Shown piece after piece: positions 54,781 to 64,000 of a DNA stretch of 64,000 bases. The position numbers and the translations under genes were made by a program. The notes under the pieces were generated by a model. That model searched no databases, was not told the origin of the DNA, and was given only the letters and a program-made list of their open reading frames with translations. The stretch spans positions 21,096,598 through 21,160,597 of the forward strand of contig NC_053501.1 of the NCBI RefSeq assembly GCF_905171775.1. The letters are read 5' to 3'. The first letter of the stretch is position 1, and every line of letters begins with the position of its first letter. Origin of the DNA: Rana temporaria (lineage: Eukaryota > Chordata > Amphibia > Anura > Ranidae).

Positions 54781-56440
54781 AGCCAGTGCCGTATGTGCAT
54801 GTTCATTCATGCTTATGCACATTAGCATGAGCATTAAAACAAGGGTTTTCATGGCTTATTGGGCCCCGGGTTGAAATGTGTGCATGTTCTGCTCTTCGGG
54901 CATGGCTGTGCACTCGATCTTCCCAACAATATGTCACAACTTAGGCTCAAGGGCCCTTTAACCTCTTCCCACCCACCTTAAAAAAAGTTCTGAATGTCCA
55001 GGGGGCAGAATAGATTGGTGATCATGTGACCACTGTGATTGTATGTCACAATGGAAACATGGTTCAAGCTGGTCCCGCCATGGTTTAATCTGGTCTTGGC
55101 AGCTCAGAAACATTGTTTGCCCTGCAATGCATATGTATGGCGTGTAGGCATTGAAGCCAGCCCCTTTGCTGCTGCACATATATATATATATATATATATA
55201 TATTACAAGGGCAGCAATGGGTTACCTTCCTACCCTTATGTATCAAGATGTTTCATCAATTACAATTTCTTGGAAAGAAAAATATATTTTTGACTAGCTA
55301 GCACACCTGTATATTAAAATAGTTCTTCACATTAAAACTATGTTACCAGACACGTAGGATGGGAAGGACAGGTAAGAACAGTCTTGGAATGTATGCAGAT
55401 ATTGGATGGCTGAGTTGAACAATTACAGATAAATGAAGACATTCTGTACGCTAATCATAATGCTTCTTGACAATTGCATCTCACTTGTTCATTTCTGTAA
55501 ATATGTTCTTCGGGTTATTAAGGTAATGGTATCAACGTGTAGGTGATGGCTGTGGCTTGGAAATAAAAACTACTTGGAAAGGAAGTATACTTCTTTCTTG
55601 TGATCAACCACTATCATAAAAGGCTTCCATTAATAATACATAAGGATTTTGTTGTGTTAACGTGGACCCGTCATCACAGTTCACACAATGTATCATCTGT
55701 TCAGCTTTTTTAGATAATCATCTATAAGTCAGCTTATCAGCTTACTGTAAATAATCTTATTAAAGTGTGTTAATGTATTAAACACCTTTTTTCTATGAAT
55801 AGTCTGTAAATATATGTACATGGGGGCAGCCATATGTACATGCAATGCCAGCTTTGCAGTGTTATGCAATTGCTGTGCTTGTTTTTTTTTTCCTCGCAAC
55901 TCAAGTTGGCCAGCTAATTGGATAGAACTGCCCTCCACTATATGGCTTCTTTTCACAAATTCCCTTACAAGCAAGTGACTGCATGGACTAATGTAGGAAA
56001 TTGCTTTCCATATACCAAGGCTACTTGGGGTTGGTTTGTGGTTTAGGATCTGGCTTTGCAAAATAAATGTTGAAGAAATAGTAAACTCATTGGAAGCACT
56101 TTCTTAACAATCTGGACATTGTGCTGTAGAAGATGGAAATATAGCTTTTGTTGTAAATAGTAGCTTATTAACAGTTGCGGACTGATTGTAGTGATATTTG
56201 GGTCTTTCTCTAGTAGCTAATCTACAAATCTATATATTTATGACAGAAAAAGGTGAATAACATTTTTGTTACCACTTTAATAGTAATGCTTGGGTACAGC
56301 AGATTTTGGGGTTAAAGAGGTGAGTATGCTAACAAGATATTTTGAATACAATATTGGGGGGATAGTGTCAGGAGTAATGTGATTGGCTGATTGACTGATT
56401 GGCTGATTAACTGTTAAGTTTACATGAAGGGTTGATGTGG
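54781..56440. other. Unclassified, mostly single-copy-looking sequence
   Basis: An (AT)n tract at 55179-55203 is the only clear repeat. 55300-56100 has no family match and balanced composition. A 110-codon minus frame (55729-56061) has no recognisable domain. Confidence 0.3.
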
Positions 56441-56499
56441 GTCAATGTTACAGTGAGCGTTATTATTCAGGGTTAGTGTTAGAGTCAAAGGTAGAGTTA

Positions 56500-56923
56500 G
56501 GGCTCGTACACACGATAGGATAGCCAGAGGACAGCGGTCTGAAGAACCGTTTTTATCAGTCCAAACCGATCGTGTGTGTAGGCCCCATAGGTTATTTAAC
56601 CTTAGGTTAAAAAAATGAGAACTTGCTTTAAAATTTAACCTATGGACTGGTAACCGATAGGTCAAAACCGATTGTTAGTATGCAAAAGCATCGGTTAAAA
56701 ACCCGCGCATGCTCAGAATCAAGTCGACGCATGCTTGGAAGCATTGAACTTCGTTTTTTTCTGCACGTCGTTGTGTTTTACGTCACCGTGTTCTAACATG
56801 ATTGTTTTTTTAACTGATGGTGTGTACGCACGACGGACCATCAGTCAGCCTCATAAATTATCCTAAGACAACGGTCCTTCAGAGCGTTGTCCTCTGGCTA
56901 TCCTATAATGTGTACGAGGCCTA
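56500..56923. mobile_element. GGCTCGTACACACGATAGG hairpin MITE
   Basis: About 424 bp with ends GGCTCGTACACACGATAGGA and CTATAATGTGTACGAGGCC. It interrupts the minisatellite. Confidence 0.88.
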
Positions 56924-57403
56924 AGTGTAAGAGTTAGTAAAAGAGTTACTGGTAGGGTTAGTTTAAGGTTACTGCAAGAGGAAATATTAGGGTTACATGT
57001 AGGGTTAGTGTAAGGATCACAAGAAGAGTTAGTATTAGGGTTACAGGAAGAGATAGTACTAATGTTACAGGAAGAGTTAGTATTAATGTTACAGGAAAAG
57101 TTATTATTAGGGTTAAATGTCGCATTAGTGCTAGGATTACTGAAAGAGTTAATATTAGGGTTACAGGTAGCGCTAGTGTGAGGGTTACTGGAGAAGTTAG
57201 TATTAGGATTACAGATAGGGTGCGTGTAAGGGTGACTGGAGAAGGTAATATTAGGGTTACAGGAAGGGTAAGTATAAGGGTCACTGGAAGAGTTAGTATT
57301 AGGGTTAAAGATAAGGTGAGTGTGAGTGTTAAGATTACTGGAAGAGTTGGGTTATGGGTAGGGCTAGTGTAAAGGGTTACTAGGAAAGTTAATATTAGGG
57401 TAA

Positions 57404-57578
57404 AGCCTCGTACACACGATCAGTCCATCCGATGAGAACGGTCTGAAGGACCGTTGTCATAGGTTAACCGATGAAGCTGACTGATGGTCCGTCGCGCCTA
57501 CACACCATTGGTTAAAAAAACGATCGTGTCAGAACGCAGTGACCGTTCACATCGGATGGACTGATCGTGTGTACGCGT
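57404..57578. mobile_element. AGCCTCGTACACACGATCAG hairpin MITE, internally deleted
   Basis: About 175 bp with ends GCCTCGTACACACGATCAGT and ACTGATCGTGTGTACGCG. Shorter than the other members of the group. Confidence 0.88.
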
Positions 57579-57841
57579 ACAGGTAAAGTTCATGTAAGGG
57601 TTACTGGAAGAGTTACTATTAGGGTTGAAGGAAAGGTTAGTGGTACAGAGATGGTTAGAATGTTATAGGGCCAGTTAATTTGTAGTTTATAGGGAGGATT
57701 AGTAAAAGGATTACAAGGGGGGCTTGTGTGTGGGTTAGGTTTAATGTGATGGTTGGTTTTAGGGTCACAGGGAAGGTTAGTGTGATTGATTACAGATAGA
57801 GTTAGATTTAGATTTAAAGGTTGGGTTGATGTTAGGACTAG

Positions 57842-58001
57842 GGTTGCCACCTCATCCCTTTAGACCTGAACACAAATTACACAGGTTCTGAGGCTAATTT
57901 AATGCAGCTAGGGCACCAAGTGAGTTTAATTACCACCTTAATCAGCCTCTGAACCTGTGTGATTTATATGTATTTGGGTTTAAAGGGATGAGGTGGCAAC
58001 C
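57842..58001. mobile_element. Small hairpin MITE (GGGTTGCCACCTCATCCC)
   Basis: 160 bp with ends GGGTTGCCACCTCATCCCTT and AAGGGATGAGGTGGCAACC; the arms share 'CACAGGTTC(T/A)GAGGCT'. Confidence 0.92.
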
Positions 58002-58113
58002 AGTTGGACTAAATGAGGAGTTAGAGTGAGGATAGTGGCTATGGTGCACAAGGTTTCTGTGCGGGCAAAACAAAAAAGGACCATGTACAAAAGGCTGAAA
58101 GAATCATCTAGAC

Positions 58114-58942
58114 CAGTGGTTCTCAACCTGGGGGTCAAATGACGATTTGCCAGGGGTCCCCAAAACCTGGACAGTTCCTGAAGCCCGCACCGCTCTACCA
58201 GCCTTTTCGCAGCTGCCCAGCAGAGCTGTTCCTGGAGTCTGTGGCCGTCCAGCTCGGCTGTTCCTGGAGCACGCGGCCACCCTCTCAGCCTCATCGCAGC
58301 CGCCCTTTCAGTTCACGACATGGCTGGGGGGCAGAGACTAGAGGTCAGCTGACTGGTGAGGAATGTGAAGTGGGAAGGGCTGGAGGAGACCCTATCTCCT
58401 GATTTTGGCATAGGTGTCACTGCTATGAGACACCACAAAGTCAAAGACACAGCAAGTTACACTACCTGTGATTATAGTTGCCATTAAAAGCCCCCATTAC
58501 AGTTCTCAGATCAGCAGATGACCTTCATCAAGAGCACCTAAGTTGGCTGATGAGAACCCCCGCTGCACTGCCACTCATCCCATTCCCCCTCCACCAAAGA
58601 GTAAGAGAAGGAATAAAAAATAAAGAATACATGAAAAGAGGGGGAGGAACAAAGAAAAAGGAAGAGAAAGAATATGAGAAAGAACAAAAAAGACAGCTAG
58701 AGAGCGAGGGATGGGGGGAAAAATTAGGAGAACAAAGTAAGGAGTAACAAAGGGGTTTTTAATATTGTACGAGTGGAAGGGACACAGGAAACAATAAATG
58801 TCAGTGGGTTAGGGGCGCAAATTACTTGTCTTGCCTTGGATGCTGACAACCCACGCTACAAAAATAATTTTATTGTTGGGGGTCCCCACAACTTAGGAAA
58901 TTTTATCAAAGGGTCACGGCATTAGAAGGTTGAGAACCACTG
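58114..58942 (+). mobile_element. hAT element, 829 bp
   Basis: Inverted ends CAGTGGTTCTCAACCTGG and AAGGTTGAGAACCACTG and the exact 8-bp duplication ATCTAGAC (58106-58113 and 58943-58950). The interior has no transposase; a purine-rich tract covers 58605-58750. Its ends are close to those of the hAT at 17925-18764. Confidence 0.97.
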
Positions 58943-58950
58943 ATCTAGAC

Positions 58951-59679
58951 TAAAATGTTACTCCCCCAGTCTCCTCTGTGCTTAATTGTATTAAAGGCAA
59001 AATTGACACAGACACACTGAGAACATGGGTGCATATGCCTTAAAATGTGTTCTGCAATGTACCAAGTAGATCTGTTGCTTGAATTACCTTGAAGGAACTG
59101 AGATGGGTTAGAGAGATTTGAAATATGAATCAAAGATCTGATGCAGCTGCCTGTAGTTTAATCTGATGAAGCATCTGGTTCTGTACCCACAATGCCCCTA
59201 TCTTGGCGGTGCTGAATGGAACTAACAGGCTGACATGAGTGGGTGTAAAAATGAGGTGCTGGGTGACTGCAGTTCAGATGTCTAGCCTGAAGTCCTCTAT
59301 CTCATTTCCACTTCCCCTGTCACAAGCCCCGATTTCCTATCACCATCCTAATCTTTACTTTATGTGTTATACAGGGCTCAGCTTGACTGTAGACACCAGA
59401 GATCATTTTAAAGGGAAACCAAAGTGAACTTTTATTTATTCATTTAACATTCTCCTGAACATAATTTTTAATGTGACTTTTGTATTTTTACTCGCTTACT
59501 GTCTCATATCTGCATGATTATATTTTATAGATCTGTAGATTTTTTTTTCAGTGGATATGTGTCAGATTGTGCAATCAGCTTCCCTTGCGAATGGCAGCTG
59601 TAACAATCCAAAAAGGAAGGCAAAACATCGTGGGCATTATGTAGCTGTAGCTTGCACTCAGATAATAGGAGCAGATTAG
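58951..59679. other. Unclassified sequence
   Basis: No repeat or coding signal recognised. Confidence 0.3.
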
Positions 59680-59855
59680 TGATGGGCTCGGGTGTGTTTG
59701 GTTCGAACTCGCCAGGAAGCTGTCACTGCACACCGCCAATCATAGGCAGTGAGGCATTTCCCAGGCCGCAGCTGCACATTCACATGCTGCCTATGATTAG
59801 CGGTGCGCAGTGCCGGCTTCCTGGTGAGTTCGATCTGAACACACCCAAGCCCATT
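59680..59855. mobile_element. Hairpin MITE (GGGCTCGGGTGTGTT)
   Basis: Arms 'GGGCTCGGGTGTGTTTGGTT' and 'CTGAACACACCCAAGCCC' with inner arms 'CGCCAATCATAGGCAG' and complement. No duplication assigned. Confidence 0.8.
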
Positions 59856-60051
59856 CTTAGAGCAGATTTTTGTACTATATACTGTATGGATTATATTTTA
59901 TTAATAAAAAAAATCTAACATTAAACCCAACACTGAGCTGCATGCTTCCCCTCCAAATTAACCCCCTCCCCCACTTGTGCCCCACCACTGGCAGCATTTT
60001 ATGCTTTATTTTGTTTTAATACTTACCTTTTCATGGCACTGCAGAGTTCTA

Positions 60052-60639
60052 AAATAGAATGGACTACAGCGCTACTAATATATAATATAAGGAAACAACC
60101 ACACACAAAACACTAAATAATAAAAGCTGCAATCTAGACGGTGAAACCAAACCAATAGTGATAAATAAAAAATAATAATTATGCGCTAATATTAACTAAT
60201 GTATGGTACAAAGTACAGCAAGTGCAAATGTGAATTACAATAATATGATCCCAATACAAATAAACACAATTGTAAGTGTAACTGATAATGAATGGAATGA
60301 TCCACAATGCCTCCCCTCTGATCCGTAGCACTCACAACGCTCCAGCTGTAAGGGTCAGATAGGCAGGCACCAGTAGTACTCAGGAACAATCATGTGCAAA
60401 AAAACAAAAAAACAAAAGAAAACCTCATTGCGCAATATATTGTTGTATGGATTGCGGACAAAGACTACATCTGTAGCGTGCGCACTCACAAATCCTCGCT
60501 ATGACTCAGACAAGTGGTTCGCTGCTCAGTTTGAAGGTCTCCCCACTCGGATTCGACAGAGTCGACATCCGATGGTCCCGTCACTGTAGGCTCCTCCCCT
60601 AAGCGTTGCATCACTCGTCACGTGACTTACTCATGGGTT
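60052..60639 (-). mobile_element. Retroposon, 588 bp, with 14-bp target duplication
   Basis: Flanked by the exact direct repeat ACTGCAGAGTTCTA (60038-60051 and 60640-60653). There are no terminal inverted repeats. No A-tail is present on either strand, so orientation is uncertain; minus is suggested only by the AT-rich end at 60052. It could be a SINE or the end of a LINE without a poly(A) tail. Confidence 0.75.
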
Positions 60640-60791
60640 ACTGCAGAGTTCTATTTCTCTTGGCCTCATCACTGGGCTGAGTGATCCTCACTGATGCCGA
60701 AAGAAGGGCTTGTGTGGTGATGTCAGTACACTGTGAATGAAGGGCACTGTGGTGATGCTCCCTAAGGGGGTTGAGCCATGATGCCCTATAC

Positions 60792-60932
60792 CAGTGATGG
60801 CAAACCTTGGCGGCTCCCCCAGATGTTTTAAAAACAAAATTTCCCACAATGTTCAACTACATCACAGAGTGCATGAGCATCATGGGAAATGTAGTTCCAA
60901 AACATCTGCAGGGCCAAGGTTCTCCATCAATG
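60792..60932 (+). mobile_element. hAT MITE, 141 bp
   Basis: Ends CAGTGATGGCAAACCTTGGC and GCCAAGGTTCTCCATCAATG with the exact 8-bp duplication CCCTATAC (60784-60791 and 60933-60940). Confidence 0.95.
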
Positions 60933-60940
60933 CCCTATAC

Positions 60941-61098
60941 CAGGGGTAGGCAACCACGGCCCTCCAGATGTATTGAAACTACAAGTCCCATGAGACATTG
61001 CAAGACAATGACAATCACAGGCATGACTCCTAAAGGCAGAGGTGTGATGGGATTTGTAGTTCCACCACAGCTGTGAGTGCCGAGGTTGCCTACCCCTG
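60941..61098 (+). mobile_element. Second hAT MITE, directly adjacent
   Basis: 158 bp with ends CAGGGGTAGGCAACCACGG and GAGGTTGCCTACCCCTG. Its left neighbour is the CCCTATAC shared with the previous element; the right flank CCCTCGAT matches in only 5 of 8 positions. Confidence 0.9.
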
Positions 61099-61276
61099 CC
61101 CTCGATCTTTCCCTGGGCACCATTTTACTGGAAAACTGAGGACATCTTGTGGCAAAGAAGATGTACTGTGGAGGACAGCTTCAGGCTAAAGTTAAATATT
61201 GCAGTAAGGGATGCTTTCTTTTTTACCACATCTAGGGGACCTTTTTGAAAAGTACATATCATCCTGGAGTTGGACA

Positions 61277-61794
61277 TTAAAGCGGGGGTTCACCCTAGAA
61301 TAAAATTTTTTTTTTTTTTTATTCTATCATAAAATTCGGCATCGTAGCGCGAGCTACAGTATGCCGGTCTTACATTTTTTATCCCCGTACTCACTGTTTA
61401 ATCCGACCTAGACGATTCCGTCTGCCCACGGGGAATGGGCGTTCCAATCCAGACGGAAAGTGATTGACGGCCGGCTCTGGCGCGCCACGCTTCTCCGGAA
61501 ATAGCCGAAATAGGCTTGGCTCTTCACGGCGCCTGCGCATAGCCTGTGCGCAGGCGCCGTGAAGAGCCGAGACCTACTCCGGCTGTCTTCGGGGAGCGTG
61601 ACGTGCCAGAGTCGGCCGTCAATCACCCTCCCTCTTGCTAGGAACGCCCATTCCCCGCGGCAGACGGAATCGTCTATGTACGATTAAACAGTGAGTACGG
61701 GGTTAAAAAATGTAAGACCAGCATACTGTAGCTCGCGCTATGATGCCGAATTTTATGCTGAAATGTTGTTCAGCAGGGTGAACCACCGCTTTAA
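61277..61794. mobile_element. Palindromic TTAAAGCGGGGGTTCACCC MITE, copy 4
   Basis: 518 bp, TTAA edges, same internal sequence as 12893-13402 (for example 'TTGACGGCCGGCT' and 'GGCGCCTGCGCATAG'). Confidence 0.93.
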
Positions 61795-61980
61795 TGTATT
61801 AAGGTTATAACAATGTCACATTTAAAAAAATACATATACATAATTATGTCTGTAAAGATAATTCAGCTAAAACCCATTCTGTGAGATCTATATAAGCTGA
61901 CTCTGCTTCAGAAAATGCTAGTTGCCTGGTTATCATACTGCCATGCCAATCCAATAGCTGCAATACTGGTCAGGAGCAGT

Positions 61981-62560
61981 GTTGACTGGTGTTCTTTTTT
62001 GTTTGGGGGGGCGGCAAACAACTGAACCCCCCGCGGCAACTCAAACCCCCATTCCCCCTCCCGCTGTATGCTGGTTGGTCCAATCGACACTTACCCCATC
62101 TAGGCGGCGGGCATTGGAGGGGATCGGGCATCTGCAGGCATTCGAGGAGCAGCGGCTGGGTTTGGGCAATCCGAGGAGTGGCTGGGATCAGGCATCCGAA
62201 GAGCTGCAGGGATCAGGGCACCAAGCAGCAATGGGGATCGGGCATCCAAGGAGCGTCAGGAATCGGGCATCCAAGGAGCAGTGGGGATCAGGGTACCAAG
62301 CATCGGTGGGGATCGGGCATCCAGGCATCAGCCAGCAGCTCTTCTCCTCCTCGCTTCTGCTGTGCATCTCCTCCCCTCCTCCTAAGTGGCCAATAGGATC
62401 ACCTGTCCTTTTAGCCAGTCAGGTGACGGGTATCAGACCAGCTTCCCGATTGGCTGGGAGGAGGATCTGTATTGAATATTCATTCGCTGTTGCAACACAA
62501 CTGAGTGGGCTCCAGACACAGTGCTCTGCATCCTACATCCCACCCTATCTTGAAGCCTAT
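61981..62560. repeat. GC-rich block with ~26-bp degenerate tandem repeat
   Basis: Units on 'GGGGATCGGGCATCCAAGGA' plus 'GC' occupy about 62113-62330, bracketed by GC-rich sequence. Long open frames here follow from the repeat. Probably the interior of a non-autonomous element; no ends found. Confidence 0.7.
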
Positions 62561-62576
62561 TAGAGCCTCTGGGGTA

Positions 62577-62938
62577 CCCGAGTGCCCACAACAGACGGGC
62601 AACCCCTGGCCAGCCTAGAACAAGTGTTCTGGTGTTCTGGCTCGGGTCGGCTCGGCTCTATTCGGCGCCGGTGCGCAGGTGCCGAATTGAGCCGACCCGA
62701 GCTTCCTTCGGGAAATCGTGACGCGCTGTGTGCGCCGTCGTTTAGCATGCCAATTGATTGGCATGTCAATAGGAACGCCCACTCCCGCGGGATTCCCTAC
62801 CCGGAAGCCGCGGTGAATTCTATGGCTAAACGATATCTACAGGGATAAAAAAAAAAAAGTCAGTGTCTGTCGTTTTATTTGCAGAACTGGGCTGGATATA
62901 ATGTTAGAAATTTTTTATAGGGTGAACCTCCACTTTAA
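62577..62938. mobile_element. Palindromic TTAA MITE, copy 5 (left-truncated)
   Basis: The right end GGGTGAACCTCCACTTTAA (TTAA 62935-62938), the block 'GGAACGCCCACTCCCGCGGG' and a central palindrome 'CTCGGGTCGGCTCGGCTC' place it in the family. The left terminal arm is missing. Confidence 0.8.
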
Positions 62939-63707
62939 GCTTGTAAAAATATAAACGTGTGAATATCTTACCAGAAAATAAACAAAACATCATAAATATT
63001 ATATAGCCCATAAAACATCTTTAAGTCCATTGTTAGACACCCAAGATGCAAATGAAAATCTTTCTGCCACCATTGTGCTGATCAAGTGGAAAACAAAAAC
63101 AGCCAGTGATTATTCCCATAGGAGAGCAGCTCGTCACCATCACAATCTACCTCCAAGATTAATGGAAGGTCTGAAAGCGCTTTTGTATAATCCAGGCTGC
63201 CATCCTCATATATGAATCCAGATCACAGAGGGATACATCAAAAACGTTTTATTAGAAACTAAAAGGTTACACTTACAAAGGCAGAAAAAGTGGCAGCATG
63301 TCCTAAATCCCACAAATCGCTACCGACTCAGAAAACATCCAAACATGATGATGACACAGGGAACCTGCCCTACATGGTCGAGATTCGTCTAAATGACTTA
63401 TATTCCCTTCTGTAGTGCATCTTTGAGCCTTATTTCCTTTTATGGACAGGGGCTGCTTCAGTTCTTCCTGCTAGCCAATGGGAAGCAAGTACACACTGTA
63501 CAGTGCAGAGACACATACAAGGATTGGGTGGCTACAGCTGTCATTTTTCTAGTGCAGGTTAAACTGAGCTGCAGGTAAACTTCCGATTGGTGGCATCTTG
63601 AATATGTATCCTTTCCAAGACAATTTCTAAAAGTATATTATTATCAGTTGTAAGAGTAGTAGTAGTAGTAGCAGTCATTTCTTTAGTATAGTTAATATAT
63701 ATAAATA
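62939..63707. other. Unclassified sequence
   Basis: A GTA trinucleotide run at 63656-63671 is the only distinct feature. Confidence 0.3.
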
Positions 63708-63762
63708 CACAATATATTGCCAAAAGTATTGGGACACCTGCCTTTACACACACATGAACGCT
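63708..63762 (+). mobile_element. Tc1-like left-end fragment
   Basis: 'TATTGCCAAAAGTATTGGGA' followed by 'CACCTGCCTTTACACACACA' resembles the end of a vertebrate Tc1-like family. A TTAA-type MITE cuts it. Confidence 0.65.
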
Positions 63763-64000
63763 AAGGGGGTGGTAAAGGTACAATTTTTTTCCCTAAATAG
63801 CTTCCTTTACCTTAGTGCAGTCCTCCTTCACTTACCTCATCCTTCCATTTTGCTTTTAAATGTCCTCATTTCTTCTGAGAAAACCTCACTTCCTGTTCTT
63901 CTGTCTGTAACTCCACACAGTAATGCAAGGCTTTCTCCCTGGTGTGGAGTGTCGTGCTCGCCCCCTCCCTTGGATTACAGGAGAGTCAGGACGCTCTCTA
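63760..64000 (+). mobile_element. TTAAAGGGGTTGTAAAGG MITE, copy 4, cut by window end
   Basis: 'CTAAGGGGGTGGTAAAGG' and the following ~215 bp are nearly identical to 28250-28500. The expected TTAA has decayed to CTAA. Confidence 0.88.

Larger units (their letters stand above)
56440..57840. repeat. Degenerate TTAGGGTTA-type minisatellite
   Basis: Irregular units of about 18-24 bp, such as 'GTTAGTATTAGGGTTACAGG' plus 'AAGA', with strong divergence. Two MITEs interrupt it (56500-56923 and 57404-57578). TTAGGG occurs many times but never as a pure telomeric run. Confidence 0.9.

Noticed and set aside
56440..57840. Functional telomere or chromosome end
   Set aside because: No pure (TTAGGG)n run, heavy divergence, and ordinary sequence on both sides.
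61979..62563. 194-codon frame in the GC-rich block
   Set aside because: Coincides with a ~26-bp degenerate tandem repeat; the translation is itself repetitive.
19000..64000. Further VRK1 exons
   Set aside because: I looked for sequence encoding conserved VRK1 segments (the lysine-containing VVKVE region, the HGDIKASN catalytic loop and the YWGSG region) and found none. A profile search could still reveal short exons I missed.

Overview
This window is vertebrate nuclear DNA, most likely from a neobatrachian frog and probably a ranid. That placement is an inference from the repeats: dense TTAA-flanked hairpin MITEs, frog-style hAT, Tc1 and Helitron elements, and the lack of mammalian or avian repeats. 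Only one protein-coding gene is securely recognisable, the 5' end of VRK1 (vaccinia-related kinase 1) on the + strand. Its coding exon is at 18815-18999. A CpG-rich, TATA-less promoter and a non-coding first exon (donor at 14042/14043) probably lie about 4.8 kb upstream. I found no later VRK1 exons, so everything after 19000 is a very long intron 2 or small exons I could not recognise. No rRNA, tRNA or CRISPR locus was seen.

Layout. 1-13.6 kb: intergenic DNA made of nested transposons (GGCCCAGATTC MITEs, a Tc1 relic split by two TTAA MITEs, a DIRS-like relic inside a MITE, an LTR-like block with a 29-bp VNTR, and hairpin MITEs). 13.8-19.0 kb: VRK1 promoter, intron 1 and exon 2. Intron 1 holds an L1-like retroposon, a 28-unit C-tract minisatellite, a 974-bp TTAACCACTT element and a hAT ending 50 bp before the exon. 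19-30.3 kb: more MITEs, a 200-bp assembly gap (21301-21500), a solo LTR with a 5-bp duplication, and hATs with 8-bp duplications. 30.6-33.3 kb: two repeat-poor segments resembling regulatory DNA, with POU, SOX and homeodomain motifs. 34-46.8 kb: MITEs, Tc1, a 585-bp Helitron, a hAT, a CR1/Rex-like LINE relic, a tandem block and a mariner-type MITE. 46.9-51.5 kb: a striking AT-rich stretch with no recognisable transposon and one long unexplained open frame on the minus strand. 51.5-64 kb: repeats again, including a TTAGGG-like minisatellite, a textbook hAT, a retroposon with a 14-bp duplication and two abutting hATs.

Biology. Apart from VRK1, the window is mainly a record of nested transposition. 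Target duplications (TTAA, 3-bp, 8-bp, TA, 5-bp and 13-15-bp) let many insertions be delimited exactly and their relative ages ordered. The best candidates for undescribed function are the transposon-poor islands. In mammals VRK1 is followed by the gene desert of BCL11B, so these islands could be long-range regulatory elements. That is inference and needs comparative alignment.
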